Below are positions 22,192 through 33,700 of a stretch of DNA of 64,000 nucleotides, piece after piece (position 1 is the first letter of the stretch; the number at the start of each line of letters is the position of its first letter). Under the pieces are notes generated by a model. It saw only the letters and a program-made list of their open reading frames with translations, did no database searches and was not told the origin of the DNA. The stretch comes from Sciurus carolinensis (lineage: Eukaryota > Chordata > Mammalia > Rodentia > Sciuridae): contig NC_062226.1 of the NCBI RefSeq assembly GCF_902686445.1, forward strand, positions 15,038,001 to 15,102,000, written 5' to 3'. The position numbers and the translations under genes are program-made.

Positions 22192-22425
22192 GTCAGCATA
22201 ACCTCGTGGTTAAGAGGATGAACTTGGGACTCATCTTGCCTGTATTTGAATTCTACCCCCCTACTTTCTAGCTGTGTGATCTTTGGCAGATGACATAAGT
22301 TCTCTGTGCCTTCTTGTCCTCGTCTGTAGATTTCCAGCCATAATTCAGGTTGTTAAATTGAGCTGATGCTTACAGTATTCTCACAATAGTATCTGATGCA
22401 TAGTAAGCAACAAGAAAGTATGAAT
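22192..22425 (+). mobile_element. MIR SINE, near full length
   Basis: Begins at the tRNA-like part ('cctcgtggttaagaggatg'), continues through the core ('ttctagctgtgtgatctttg', 'gcagatgacataagttctct') and ends with 'atctgatgcatagtaagcaa'. Confidence 0.85.
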
Positions 22426-22879
22426 TCTGTATTAGGTAGGGAGAGAAAATGCTACCACTTCAGGTAATTCCAAGAACAGTAATATTTCTTCCTTGAAGCT
22501 TCTTAGGTTATGGTAGCTCATAAGGGTTTTGAGAAGTGATCTTACAACAAGGGTATCTGGTTTACTTTCTTTAACTCAAATTGTCTCAAATTGGAATCAT
22601 TTTTCCTTATATAATTCCTAAAGACATCTCAGAAAATGGTTTAGTCCAACATACTTGTTCTATAGATTAAAAAAACAAAACAAAACTGAGGCCCCCAAAG
22701 GGGAAGAGGTGGCCAAAGGCAATTGTGTTCAATTTTTGCTCAAAAAGTCACAGTAACATTGGTGTTCATGTGTCTTTCAAGTTGAAGCAGGCAAAGCCCA
22801 GAACTGTTCAAACCAAGAGTGCTTATTGGAAGATCCTAGAGGAAAAGCATCCTTGGGTCACCCAAAGGAAGGAGGCTTT
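22426..22879. other. Unclassified sequence
   Basis: Includes an A-rich run at about 22668-22690. No feature recognised. Confidence 0.4.
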
Positions 22880-23050
22880 CTCCTGCCTGGTGGAGTGAGA
22901 GGGCTTATTGGAGCATGTCACCTCCAACCTGAGTCCGAAGAATGAGGAGTGTCCAGGCCAGGGGTGGTTGTGGGAAGTGGAAGAGAGAAGAAGCACCTGT
23001 GTCAGGAATGGAGAGGGATTCAGTGTGACGGGAGCACTGTGTGCTATAAG
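22880..23050 (-). mobile_element. Possible L2 LINE fragment
   Basis: 'catgtcacctccaacctgag' and 'aatgaggagtgtccaggcca' resemble the reverse complement of the L2 3' region. Confidence 0.4.
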
Positions 23051-23869
23051 TGACACAAAACAGCAAAGCTCTCAGGAAACGTAATCAGCACTTCAAGTTC
23101 AGTTGAGCAAGGAGCTCACCGATGAACCTGGATTGAGCTTTCAAATCTTCCAAAGCTCGTTCATCACTTGTAAAATGAAGGCTGTTTTCTCTAAATGTTA
23201 TATCCTTCTCATGTGTAAAGTTTGGTGGAAGCCTTTCTAAGATATTTTCAAGATCTCTACATTATATTTGACCTTTACCCAGTTTGCAGCTTTTGGACAC
23301 TGAGGACTGAATCTCAACTTGAGTTCCATCAGACACCCATCTTGGTGAAAAAGAAAAAAAAAAATTAAAGAACGGAAAAATTGATTGGATGTGCCCACTG
23401 AGGATATTTTTCTCTTTACCCTCTTTGATTTGTGACATCCATTTTTTTCCCAAGGACATTTCAAAAGGAAAAAAGGTACAGTGAGTAATGTCATGGAGAG
23501 AAAGAGGCTGAATAGATGGCCGGAGATATTAGATTAGAGAAAGAACAATCTATGTTATTTTTAAGGTTAATGTGAGCAGACAAAAGAGGGTTAATCTGGA
23601 AAATTAAATTACCAGTGAGAAGATAGAGGAAAGATGCATGTTAATGGGACAGAGTGGAGAGTTGTAAAGGACATTTAACAAGAGGAGGCAGAAGGAATGA
23701 CCCAAAGGAATTAGATGCAGGACCTTGAAGTCCAGCAAGAGAAAGATCTGCTTCCAGGTTTCCTGGAATGGAATGCTCCAGAAGGTCTTCCCCTGCATCT
23801 CCTCCACCCAGTCAGAGAGATGATTCTAAAATATAAGTCGGCTCCCTACTGTTTATAAAAAAATATCTA
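23051..23869. other. Unclassified sequence
   Basis: Contains an A-run (23350-23366). Short minus-strand frames here have no family resemblance. Confidence 0.4.
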
Positions 23870-24040
23870 GATGCCTTTAGGTGGGCACTACTCTGACCTC
23901 CAGCTGCCTCTCTCCCTGTCTTTATCCTTTTATACCTGGCTCTGGCCAAACAGCATGCTTGCCTAAGCATTTTTCATCCTTCAACGCTTCCAAAGTTCCT
24001 TCTCTAGACTAATAATCCTAATTCTCTACTTGGTTGCCAT
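23870..24040 (+). mobile_element. L2 LINE fragment
   Basis: 'actctgacctccagctgcct' and 'atttttcatccttcaacgct' fit L2 3' on the plus strand. It stops where the MLT1 begins. Confidence 0.45.
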
Positions 24041-24498
24041 TGTGTGTTGAATTTGTCTCCTAAAAAGATATGTTGAAGCCTTAGTCCTCAGTACTTGTGA
24101 ATGTGTCCTTATTTAGAAATTGGGTTTTTGCAGGTACAATCATGCAAGAGGGGGTTCCACTGGATTAATGTAGACTCCAATTCTGTAACCGCTGCCCTTA
24201 AAAGCAGAAAGAAGAGGGTAAACATGTGAAGAGGGAAGATATCTATGCAGTTATGGAGACACAGATTGACCAGAGTGATGTAGCAACAAGCCCAGGGATA
24301 CCAAGAATTGCTGCTAGCATCCAGAAGCTAGGAAAAGGCAAGGAAGAAGTCTTCCTTAGAGTCTTTGAAGGAAGCTCGGGTCTGCCAGCACCTTGATTTC
24401 AGATGCCAACTCCAGAACCATGAGAGAATACAATGCTGTTTTGTTAAGTCACCTGATTTGTGGTGCTTTGTGTTAGCAGCCCTAGGAAGATAGTATAG
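24041..24498 (+). mobile_element. MLT1 LTR, near full length
   Basis: Plus-strand MLT1: 'tgtgtgttgaatttgtctcc', 'atatgttgaagccttagtcc', 'catccagaagctaggaaaag', 'tgccagcaccttgatttcag' and 'gcagccctaggaagatagt'. No internal viral sequence is attached. Confidence 0.9.
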
Positions 24499-25604
24499 TT
24501 GCTTTCTCTATTATTTTCCCAATGAACAGCTGTCATTTTTGCCTGCTAAGCATCTCTTCTCATCCTAAGGATGAGAGCACCAGATTCCCCTTTGTGTAAC
24601 CAAACTTGCCCTCTTTGAACCAAAGAGTGAGCCCTTGACCTCATTCATATATTCCCTCCTGGGACTCTGAATCTTAAAAAGCAAAGTGGCATCTCATAGG
24701 TAAATGACTTAGGTTAAGTTATCTCTTGGATGGTTCTTCTAAAGGGACTACTTGTTTGTTCCTTGTTCCTAGGTCACTGGAGCAAATCCTTTTCCTGGTT
24801 TTTGAGATCAGGGATCAACCCCTTGCCCTTTAAGTAATTTTTGTTGGTTGGTTTTGTGTTATCTTCTCAAGCTCCCTAGGCCATCACTGTTGTCTTCATA
24901 TGACTTCATATGGGCCCCAGCTCACATTGTCTCTGCTTTCTGAAGTCTTCCTAGACTCAGGAGTGTTGGTGGGTTCTCTGTGCCAGGGCCCCTCGCATGG
25001 ACACCTCCACTCTGACACTCATGTGGTAGTGATCCTAGAGTGACTATGTAAAGGCCTCCCAACCTTCACCTCAAGAGAAAGGACCAGGTTTCTCTCTGCA
25101 TCAATAGTGCTGGGAAAATCAGACACTCAATTATGCGGGTTTACATGACCAAATGGAAGCTCCTCTCCAGATACTCCAGTAGATGCATTAGGAGCTAAGA
25201 AATGATGAACATTGGTGTATTAAATGCTATCTCCCATCATGCTCCCACAGCACATCTTTCAGCATGCCAGGAGTAGGTGGAGGGAGTAAGGCTTCTTGCA
25301 GGGTGGATTTAAGGAGGCACTCATTCTTGTGGTCACAGTGGTGCAAGAGCTATCCTTGAGAGACAGTGCTTCCTTAAATTTTGCACATTATTCCTGGACC
25401 CAAGGTGCTCTCATTTTAATTAAACCACTCAGTATCCCAGAGTTTCAATATCAAATCTTCAGCCCCTCAGCCTAATAACCCACCCACTGACAGTATTATT
25501 CCATTTTCTTGTGGAAAGGACAGGCGTGCTATAAGATGTGGTTGGTGTGGTAAGAAAATTGTAGACCACGGGGGCAGGAAGAGAGGCTCATATGCCATTC
25601 TTAG
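24499..25604. other. Unclassified sequence
   Basis: About 1.1 kb with no recognised gene or repeat family; base composition ordinary. Confidence 0.4.
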
Positions 25605-25770
25605 TAGTTGTGCCATTTTAGAGACATCAGTTCCCTTTATGTGTCAATTCCATCATCTCTAAAATGGAAGTGAAAATAACAAGGCTGATTATTATAACAT
25701 GATTAAAGCAGTACAAACAATGGCAAGCTCATATTAAGAACAATACAAATGTTGGTTATTATTGTGGTTA
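25605..25770 (+). mobile_element. MIR SINE core and 3' part
   Basis: 'tcaattccatcatctctaaa' followed by 'atggaagtgaaaataacaag' and a terminal 'aaatgttggttattattg' fits MIR. Confidence 0.65.
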
Positions 25771-25929
25771 TTTGGCTGACTGGTTCTGGGTTCATCTCTT
25801 TTCGTTCTTTAAAAAATGGAGAGGTGGGCAGATGATATCTAAGCACATATAGTATTCTCATGTACATTCAAGTTCAAAAACATACAGGAGAGCAAGAAGG
25901 ATGGAGCATTATGGCCACACCAACAGGTC

Positions 25930-26075
25930 AGTTCATCTGCAGTATGAGAGTCCAAGTTCAGAGGTTGACTAGAGATTCCAGTCTCAACTCTGACACTCAC
26001 ATGCCCTCTGATTTTGAGCAAGTCAAGTTCACTTTTCGAGACTCAATTCAGTTATCTTTAAATCAGGGCCACTGC
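25930..26075 (+). mobile_element. MIR SINE 5' part and core
   Basis: 'attccagtctcaactctgac' and 'tgattttgagcaagtcaagt' then 'cagttatctttaaatcaggg' follow MIR. Confidence 0.6.
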
Positions 26076-26535
26076 CAGTCCCTAGCTTGTAAGGTTTTGT
26101 GGCAGCCAGGTGGAGTCACCGATGCAAGCACTTTGCTTAGATTCTGCCCACAGGGAGTGATCTCTATGAAGAGCGATTGGTTTTATTACGACAGTAGCCA
26201 AAGATTCTATGAAAGCGAGGGTTAAAACAGCAATCGCCTGTGACTTTAGAAGGTGATTTATGGAAGCCACTGATTCTCTTCCGCAGGCACGGGAAGGATA
26301 TCAATCGCTGAAAGTAAGCCGTAAGTGAAAATTGAAACTGTCAGATAGTGTGGACTCCCTGCTCAGTCTCTGGCAGTTTTTTCTCCCTTCTTTTAATTAA
26401 AAGTTTTTGTCTTCTGATGTAGAAGTGGAATAAATCACTCCCGACCTTAGCATACTAAAACCCCACCTAGAGCCTTCTGGGCCTGCTTTCCTGAGAGGGG
26501 CTCTAGCACTGAGACCTGCTGCCTGAATTGACTCA
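26076..26535. other. Repeat-free block, candidate conserved non-coding DNA
   Basis: No repeat recognised. It has more CpGs than its neighbours ('gagcgattggttttattacg', 'gcgagggttaaaacagcaat', 'atcaatcgctgaaagtaag', 'gtaagccgtaagtg') and related 'gcgattgg'/'aatcgc' words spaced over about 150 bp. Regulatory role is inference only. Confidence 0.25.
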
Positions 26536-26895
26536 GTTAGCAGCCTATCCAGGCCAATGACCACAATGACTGTGGATCTTGACTTGAGTCTAAACCCTGA
26601 CTTTTGACCTCCTGGATTTGGAGTTTGACAAGTTATTCTGAAACAGTTTTCTTCATAAAATAAGTTAGAGGTAATGACAACTGCTTTTAGGATTTTGCTT
26701 TTTTCTTCAAGAATTAAATCAGAATAATATTTCCAGCCCAACTGTATACTGTATACTGTATACTGAAACTTCTTGATGATTGTCCATTTACTTCCCCTCC
26801 CCTTCCCTTCTTTATTCTGGTCTCTGATGTCATGTTCTCTGGAAGCATCGAACATTCCCAAACTTAATCAGCAAGATCTTCCACTTCAACACAGT
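26536..26895. other. Possible MIR remnant and a heptamer repeat
   Basis: 'gtttgacaagttattctgaa' near 26620 recalls MIR core. 26741-26765 is 3.5 copies of ACTGTAT. A minus-strand 154-codon open frame spans this region, but it crosses the MIR-like part and resembles no known protein. Confidence 0.4.
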
Positions 26896-27572
26896 ATAGC
26901 CCCATGCTTGAGAGCAAAGATTCTGAAATAATGCTGCCTGGATTGCAGACTCAGTTCTAACACCTAGTATGTGACTTTGACCAAGTAAGTTAACTTCTCT
27001 GTTTTGGTTATGTCATGACATGAAGACAAATCCTACAATTTAATGGCTTATAATCACCATTTTATTCTGATCACCTTTTTGTGGTCATGAATTCAGGGAT
27101 CAGTTGGTCAGTTTGAATCCATCATGGATTCATATGGCATCACCTGGGATGGCTTGTCTATCCACATGCCTAGTGCCCCAGTGCTTAATGGTCTGTATCT
27201 ATCAGCATGTGGCATCTCATCTCATCTGTCCTGGATTTTTTATGCAGCTTCTCAATTTTTCAGGAGAAAAAGTGTTCCAGGAATGACTGCTTAAGACCTA
27301 GCCTCAAAAGTTCCACAGTGTTACTTCTGTGGTATCTTCCTGGTTGAATAAGTCATTAAGATGACCCAGATGTAAGGAGAAGGGAATTAGATTCCATCTT
27401 TCAATGGGAGAAACAGCAAAGAATTTATAGTCATATTTAACTTACCACATCACTCAAGCTTAACTTCAACCTCATGGAATTTTTTGAGGACCAAATGAAA
27501 TAATTAACATAAACCATTTAGCACAGCACCTAATATAATATTCATTCATTAAAAAGTTAGCTGTTATTACTA
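26896..27572 (+). mobile_element. MIR SINE split by an LTR
   Basis: The 5' half (26896-26999: 'gagcaaagattctgaaataa', 'gtgactttgaccaagtaag') and the 3' half (about 27455-27572: 'gaccaaatgaaataattaac', 'cagcacctaatataatattc') are collinear MIR pieces separated by about 450 bp. Confidence 0.65.
27000..27449 (-). mobile_element. Ancient LTR-like insert within MIR
   Basis: 'caatttaatggcttataatc' then 'accattttattctgatcacc', 'cacctgggatggcttgtct' and a right end 'cttaccaca' match, in order, the reverse complement of an old mammalian LTR that I cannot name with certainty. Its placement between two MIR halves supports an insertion. Confidence 0.5.
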
Positions 27573-27639
27573 GTTGCCCCTATTTAGCCAAAATTTCTTC
27601 CTCATGACCTCTATTTCCCCTGCTTCCTCCTCCGTCCCC

Positions 27640-27960
27640 AACACACACAAATCAGGCATTCTTCCGGTCATGAAAATGCATATGATGTCTGGATTTGGGG
27701 AAGAAGTGAGAGTTCCCGCTCAGGGTGCTGCTATAATTCAGATCTGGACATGGTTGTGCTGATGGGGAAAGTGACAAGTTCAAGAACCATCAGGAGTCAG
27801 GTTGATAAGAGCTCAGTCGTTGGCTAAATGATCCTTCAATAGAACTGATGTGTGAGAAGAAGGAAATAAATTAATTTTAAGAATGATTCCCAGGTCATTG
27901 GCCAGATGACTGGTTGGGGTGGTGATTTTCTCTCAAATAGGAAACATAAAAATTCAGGTT
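27640..27960 (-). mobile_element. L2 LINE fragment
   Basis: 'aagaatgattcccaggtcat' followed by 'tggccagatgactggttggg' matches the reverse complement of internal L2 3' sequence. Confidence 0.5.
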
Positions 27961-28019
27961 CTGTAAGCTACTGCCTCATTTTCTTATACACTTGTCTTCC
28001 CCAAATCTGGGCCACATGC

Positions 28020-28125
28020 GAACATGATAGGAATTTAGGCATTGCTCTTTCAGTAACAGGGGACTCTTGAAGCTTGATCAGAGGGGTGACATGAAACAAG
28101 TTGTTCCTTAGGGAAACTACATGTT
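28020..28125 (-). mobile_element. L2 LINE fragment
   Basis: 'cttgatcagaggggtgacat' matches reverse-complement L2. Its order relative to 27640-27960 is not collinear, so it is a separate copy or a rearrangement. Confidence 0.5.
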
Positions 28126-28813
28126 TCATAATGAAGCAAAAACGATGACTCTGCCTTGTGTCATTTTGGTCCGTTCATGTTTAAGTCTCCTCACGGCATT
28201 AACTTGACCTCATCCTTTGCATGGATAAATTGCAGTCCTCTGATGGAAAACTATAACTGTAAAAGTAAGTTAAAAAATGGTGCTTTGTTTGCTTTCTGAC
28301 TAAATGAGAACATGGACTACTCAAATTCCCAAGGGGGAGGGATCTGTCAACTGGATCATTATTATTCAGTGGCTCTTTCTCTTTGTGGCGTTCGTTCATC
28401 AGCCTCAGGAGGTATCCCCAGTGAAGACTGTCTATCACATTGCCTTATATACTCTATCCAGCTCCATCCTTCTTTATAATTTTTGGTTCAAGTCATTGAT
28501 CATAACTCTTTGTATAGCTCTTGGTTTCTTCAAATGCTTTCTGACCAGGGAAGGCTCTTTTGTGATGTTTGATCTTCCTTGTGACTTCGAGTAATGTCAA
28601 ACAGGTGCAGTTTCCTTAAAAGTAAATGCATTGCAGAAAAACCCTATGAACAACATGTATCATGATGAAATGAATTCAAGGACAACATGATAAGCAATTT
28701 CCCCCTGCCCCAGTAGAAATTTTTAGTGTTTTCTTGAATTCTGCAATAATGTGAGCCTATATGTTATGAAGTTTAGATTTTAGACCTCATTTGGGGCATT
28801 ATAGTACAGTATC
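28126..28813. other. Unclassified sequence
   Basis: Nothing recognised. A 96-codon frame at 28304-28594 is hydrophobic but has no family resemblance. Confidence 0.4.

Positions 28814-28853
<40 letters not shown>
28814..28853. repeat. (TAA)n microsatellite
   Basis: About 13 uninterrupted TAA units, followed by an A-rich degenerate tail to about 28868. Confidence 0.97.
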
Positions 28854-28856
<3 letters not shown>

Positions 28857-28909
28857 CAAAAATAAAACAGCAATGACCCTGATAATAACAATTATAGTAA
28901 TTGCAATAG

Positions 28910-29125
28910 CCAACTTAAAAGTGTGCTTGTTACACACAAGGCATTGTATTAAGCATTATGTACATGTCTCTCTCACTTAATCATCACGGGAGTCCTGAAC
29001 AATATGCTTTCTGTGCCCTTACCACAAGTACAACTTGGAGAGGCAAAGTCATGTGCCCATGGTCAAACGGCCAGTGAAGAGTGAGGTTGAAATTCAGACC
29101 CTGGTTGTTCTGACTTGGTTTCCCT
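28910..29125 (-). mobile_element. MIR SINE, near full length
   Basis: 'acacacaaggcattgtatta', 'cttaatcatcacgggagtc', 'gtcatgtgcccatggtcaaa' and 'aattcagaccctggttgttc' are the reverse complement of MIR in order. Confidence 0.75.
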
Positions 29126-29922
29126 GGTGAGGAAGGATATTCACATTATACTGTTGTGAAGTTTTCTTGGAAGTGTTGAGTTTGACCTGAGCCTTGTCTT
29201 GGGGCTGAACGTGCGAACGTCTAGACGGGCTTACTTTACCAAGTACAGGGTCCTGACATCCTGCTGGATGGAAAATGATAGAAATATGTTAGGCAATCAA
29301 AATGTAAACGTTTCCACTTAAAGAGCAGATTGTGGGGAACACACAGGGGACTTGAGATCCATCACATTGGCATTCAACAGCAAGGGCAAGAGACCCAAGG
29401 TATGGTAATAAGTTGCAGACCAAGGGAATGTCTGAGAGAGGTGATTTAATTAAAGATAGTGGGATAGGCTTCATCCCCCTCTGCTACTGACACAGGCAAG
29501 TGGACAGGGCTCTTGAGGACGGGTGACAATCAGTGCCATTTACTGAGACTCCAGGGGAGATTTGCAGAGACTTCTGTCTGAACTCTCTTCTGGCTAAAAT
29601 CCTAGACCCTATTCATGCATTTTTATACCAAAGATGTCAGGCAGGAAATGTTGGGAATGAAAAGAGCCAGGTGTGAGAGAAACGGGAAGCTGAGCAACGT
29701 GCGAACACACGGAACACACAGATCATGGTTGCATATGGCTCTTTTCATCTTTTAAGACAAGCTGGACTTTGTGAAGTCTGCAGACTTTGAAATATTGGAA
29801 AAAAAAAGAAAAATTTTAAAAATTCTTCTGGTCAAGAATCCTGATATCTGTTGACCACATAGATCCCTACTTTCCAGTGGAACATACAAAATATTCAAAT
29901 GTCATTTCTTTCAGGAAACCTT
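29126..29922. other. Unclassified sequence
   Basis: About 800 bp; 'gaacgtgcgaacgtctagac' at 29208-29227 is a small CpG-bearing patch. No gene or repeat recognised. Confidence 0.4.
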
Positions 29923-30190
29923 CTACATTAGTTTGCTAGGGCTGCCATAATAAAATGCCACCAACAGGGTGGCTTAAAACAACAGAAACTTGTTCTCTCA
30001 TAGTTTGGGAAATCCAAAATCAAGGTCAAAATCCTTCCTTGCCTCTTCCTAGATTCTGGTGATTTTCTGGCAATATTTGGCATCCCTCGGTCTGTGCATG
30101 CAGTACTTTAATCTTGGCCTCTACTGTTTATGGAGTGCTCCCCCATGTCTGTGTCCTGTGTCTCCTCTCCTCTTTTTATAATGACACAAA
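29923..30190 (-). mobile_element. MLT1 LTR fragment
   Basis: 'attagtttgctagggctgcc', 'gggtggcttaaaacaacaga' and 'ccttccttgcctcttcctag' match reverse-complement MLT1; the far end of the LTR is missing. Confidence 0.85.
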
Positions 30191-30640
30191 CACTCTGTCA
30201 CCCCTCCAGCTGCCCTGGCCTTTCCATTCCTCTGGTCAGCCCAAGGCCCCCTCGGTCAGGGCTTTCACATGACCTGTGCCCTCTGCCTGGAGTGTTATTT
30301 CGGGATTCTACTTTTGGTCAACAGCTCTTGCTTATCCTTTAGGTCCCAACTGAAATGTGACTCCCTCAAAGGGGCTGGCTATAGACAATTTTCACTACTT
30401 CCAAATTAGGCCATCCTCAATTTTTTTTAGCCCTCTATTCTTTCCCTTAATAAAACTTATCATAATCTGTAATCATACATTAATTGTTGTGTTCATGTGT
30501 TTAGTGTCTGTATCTTCGTTACATTGTATATTTGAGGAGAACAGGGACTATGTCTGAGCTGCGTGAACAACCAAGCTAAAACTTGACACCCAGTAGGTGT
30601 CAAGCATTTGTCGATGCTTTCAAGAATGTTATTGTTAAAC
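30191..30640 (+). mobile_element. L2 LINE 3' end
   Basis: 'tgccctctgcctggagtgtt', 'tatcctttaggtcccaactg', 'agaacagggactatgtctg' and 'gacacccagtaggtgtcaag' follow the L2 3' end in order. Confidence 0.8.
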
Positions 30641-30800
30641 AGTTCTTGAGTGTTTGGGCATGGTATTAGATGCTAAGGGTATGAAATAAAAGATGTGTTC
30701 CCTACTCTCCATCCTAAGTGGGGAAATGGATGGATAGAGGGGACAGTGCTGTAAAGAGGTGGTACTCTCTCATAGTCACCAAAAGCATGAGCAAGGCAAA
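30641..30800 (+). mobile_element. Ancient MIR/L2-class repeat
   Basis: 'gggcatggtattagatgcta' then 'gttccctactctccatccta' fits a common ancient mammalian repeat; class uncertain. Confidence 0.4.
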
Positions 30801-30829
30801 ACCCAGCTCTGCTGCTTAACAGCTCTGAA

Positions 30830-30895
30830 GGCCTGAACACACTGGTACTTAGTGCAGTGTCTGGTGTATGGTAAGTATCAAATAAATGATCATGT
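30830..30895 (+). mobile_element. MIR 3' end fragment
   Basis: 'agtgcagtgtctggtgtatg' with 'gtaagtatcaaataaatgat' is the MIR 3' end. Confidence 0.6.
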
Positions 30896-30958
30896 CCTTC
30901 TCACCCTCTTCCTCTTCCTCTTTGGTCCTATTCTTCTCCCCCTTTTCAATATAAATCA

Positions 30959-31294
30959 TACAATTGTACCTTGGTTTCCATGGAGTATTGATTCCAGGAC
31001 ATCCATGTATACCCTAAATCCTTGAATGCTCAAGCCCCTCATATAAAATGATATAATTTTCATATGACCTACCCACATCCTCCCATATATTTAAGCAATC
31101 TCTGTATTTCTTGTGTTCGTTAATATACTATAAGTGCTGTGTAAATAGGTGTTATACTGTATTGTTCAGGAAATAATAGCAAGAAAAAATCTGTACATGT
31201 TCAGAATAGGCACAACTTATTTTGAGGTATTTTTTTTGATTCATGATTAGTAGAATCCACAGAGGTGGATCCCCAGGTATGGAGGACTGACTGT
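30959..31294 (-). mobile_element. MER2-like Tigger (TcMar) DNA transposon
   Basis: Left: 'ccttggtttccatggagtat' and 'gattccaggacatccatgta'. Middle: 'tataaaatgatataatttt', 'aggtgttatactgtattgtt' and 'tctgtacatgttcag'. Right end: 'gtatggaggactgactgt'. This order matches MER2, a non-autonomous Tigger1 derivative. No transposase is encoded. Confidence 0.85.
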
Positions 31295-31299
31295 GTCTG

Positions 31300-31740
31300 T
31301 TTTTAGGTGAGAGCAGTACTTCGAAAGGGGCCGCCTCTGGAAGGCTTCACAGAAGGGCACTTATGTGGGAGGGATGTGGTCAAGAAGGGTAGATTCAGTA
31401 GGTGGAGGGGGCTAGAAAATAGCATATGGGTGAAATCAAAGGTTTTTGCTAAGGAAAATGAAAACTTCCCCAGGGAAGACTTTAAAGGGCTGATAATTAG
31501 CTGGGATGCTCTTCAAGGCTGAGAGTATGGTGCATTTCAAACCACATAGGTTGTCAGAGAGCAGAATGGCTTCTGAAGCAATTAGTGTCTGGGAGTGATG
31601 GGCATGAAGGGAAAAGACATGAGCAATGAGGCTATAAGACCATGTGGAGGCAGAATGTGGAGGGTCTTGGAGCCCAGAGTCAAGAGCTGTAGTTAGTAGA
31701 GAGGGGTTGTAGGACTAGGAGGAATTGTTGGATTTGGCCG
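31300..31740 (-). mobile_element. L2 LINE 3' region
   Basis: 'ctggaaggcttcacagaagg', 'gagcaatgaggctataagac' and 'tgtggagggtcttggagccc' resemble reverse-complement L2. Confidence 0.5.
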
Positions 31741-32384
31741 ATTTTTCTCAGATGGGATAAGCAAGAGGCAATATTTTGTCTACACATTGGGGTGTACAAG
31801 CTATGAAACATTTTTCCCTTTTATAACTGGATGCAGTTTCTATTTTAAGCAACACTCCACCATATGGTCTGAGCTTATCAGGTCATGACTTTCATGAGCA
31901 CAGACCTCTCTGATTTGGTCATCTCTCTATACCCCACGTGTGTCACCACACAGAAAGCATCGTTGTCTTGATTTTAGGGTAACTTTAGAATATGGTTTCA
32001 GTCCTGTCTGCCCCAGATTTGGGGGTCTTGTAACCTTTTTTTTTTTACCCAAGAAATAATACATTCTTACACTCTGCTTTTCAGGTTCCCCAACCTATGT
32101 TAGGTTTTCCTAATCTCTTGGTTACTGTTGGGAGAGATAGAGCCAAAGGAACCTTCCTCAAGTTGTCTAACTCACTCCATTTGTATCACTTCTCATCTTT
32201 CTTCTTCCTCTAATTTGGGTCATCATTTCTTTTAATCTCAACATTAGGAGTTAGGGGGAATTCTTTCTGTAACTCAGAAATTCTTAATATGAGGCCTTTG
32301 AGATTCCAAAGAGCCACAAGCTTAAATGGAAAAAAAAATGCAATTGTGCTTTTACTACTTTCTGAATATATTTCTTTTTGTTAC
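31741..32384. other. Unclassified sequence
   Basis: Contains a T-run (32037-32045) and an A-run (32330-32338). No feature recognised. Confidence 0.4.
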
Positions 32385-32398
32385 AAATGTGAGCAACA

Positions 32399-32674
32399 GG
32401 CAGGCACAGTGATGTGTGCCTGAAATTCCATTGACTTGAGAGGTTGAGGCGGGGGATTGCAAGTTAGAGGTCAGCCTCAGCAGCTTAGTGAGACTCTCAG
32501 CAACTTAGCAAGAACTTGTATCAGAATAAAAAGTTAAAAGAGCTGGGAATGTAGTTCAGTGGTAAAGTACCCTGGAGTTCCATTCCCAGTAACAAATATA
32601 TATATATATATTATATATATATATATATTATTATATATATTATATTATTATATTGTATATATTATATATATAAT
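32399..32674 (+). mobile_element. B1-ID composite SINE with TSD and AT-expanded tail
   Basis: The B1-like half ('ggcacagtgatgtgtgcctg') is followed by an ID-like half ('gggaatgtagttcagtggta') and then about 80 bp of TA-rich tail. A 14-bp direct repeat AAATRTGAGCAACA (one mismatch) flanks it at 32385-32398 and 32675-32688. Confidence 0.92.
32596..32674. repeat. (TA)n/(TATTA)n A+T-only tract
   Basis: Almost pure A/T tract that replaces the SINE's poly-A tail and ends just before the 3' TSD. It probably expanded from the tail. Confidence 0.95.
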
Positions 32675-32688
32675 AAATATGAGCAACA

Positions 32689-33700
32689 ATTTACATTGTT
32701 TGAGTAATGCCTATGATTTTGTCCCACAAAGAAATGATAGGTATTTTTATATCACAGCATTGTCATTGCAAATATTCTGAAATAATGTTGATCTACATCA
32801 TTCCCTCAAATTTAAAGGAGTCATTATAATATCATGTTCATTAGTACACTAAAAATAAAATAGATAGGTTACTACATCACAAAATTTTAAATTATTTTAA
32901 TGATCTGTTTCCATAGAATTTATTTTCTCTCTGTTAGTAATTTTTTTTTTTAAATCAGGAAAAAATGTAAGGAAAACCACAAAACTTTGAAATGGTAATA
33001 TATAAATCAAGAAAATAAAAGAGTGCTACATTCCTAAGGGATGCAAGACTACCTGTAGTGCACCTTTGGTTATCTGAGTCTGTGGTGGTCTGTGAGTGGT
33101 TATACAACTCTGAGTGTTGAGAAAAATGTAGAGCAGTACAAATAATTCTTGTTCACAGAGGTAAAATGTGTCCATCAGTGGTACAATTGATTTCCCGAAC
33201 CCCCTCATTTACTGACCTTCCACGTACAAACAAGTTGTACATGTATTAAACATTCAGTGAGCATTTCCAAATGCCTGCATGCTTCTGCTCTTCAAATTCC
33301 CCTTTGGACTGGTGTGTAACCTGTTACTGATTTCTTCATTTATTAATCAGTTCAATAAAAATTTTGAAATATGTTCATTTTATGTTTGTACATGAGTCAT
33401 GCTATTACCCCTTAAAATGAGCTTGTACAACGGTTAATGCAGGTAAACTCACTATTCTGAGGAGTCGTCCAAAGGCATGGCTGGAATGTCAAAGGGGTCC
33501 AAGGCATAGAGAAAAGCTAAGATGCTCATCATGAAATTCCCCTTCCTCGAGTCCCCTCGGGGCCTGGGCTTTTGCCTTTTCTCTTCTGCAGTACAGTCCC
33601 TTTGCTAAAGCAGTGCAGACCACGTGGTAACTGTTGCTTGAGAGAGAAAGGCCCTGCTAACAGGAAATAGAGGCAGGGGTGGTGGAGGGAGAGGCATCCA
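32689..33700. other. Unclassified sequence
   Basis: A+T-rich to 33030 (T-run at 32940-32951), then ordinary. No gene or classified repeat recognised. Confidence 0.4.

Noticed and set aside
25860..26225. 121-codon plus-strand open frame
   Set aside because: Begins in unclassified DNA and runs through a MIR; no homology recognised.
26397..26861. 154-codon minus-strand open frame
   Set aside because: No family resemblance; overlaps a MIR-like segment and a heptamer repeat; no splice or promoter support.
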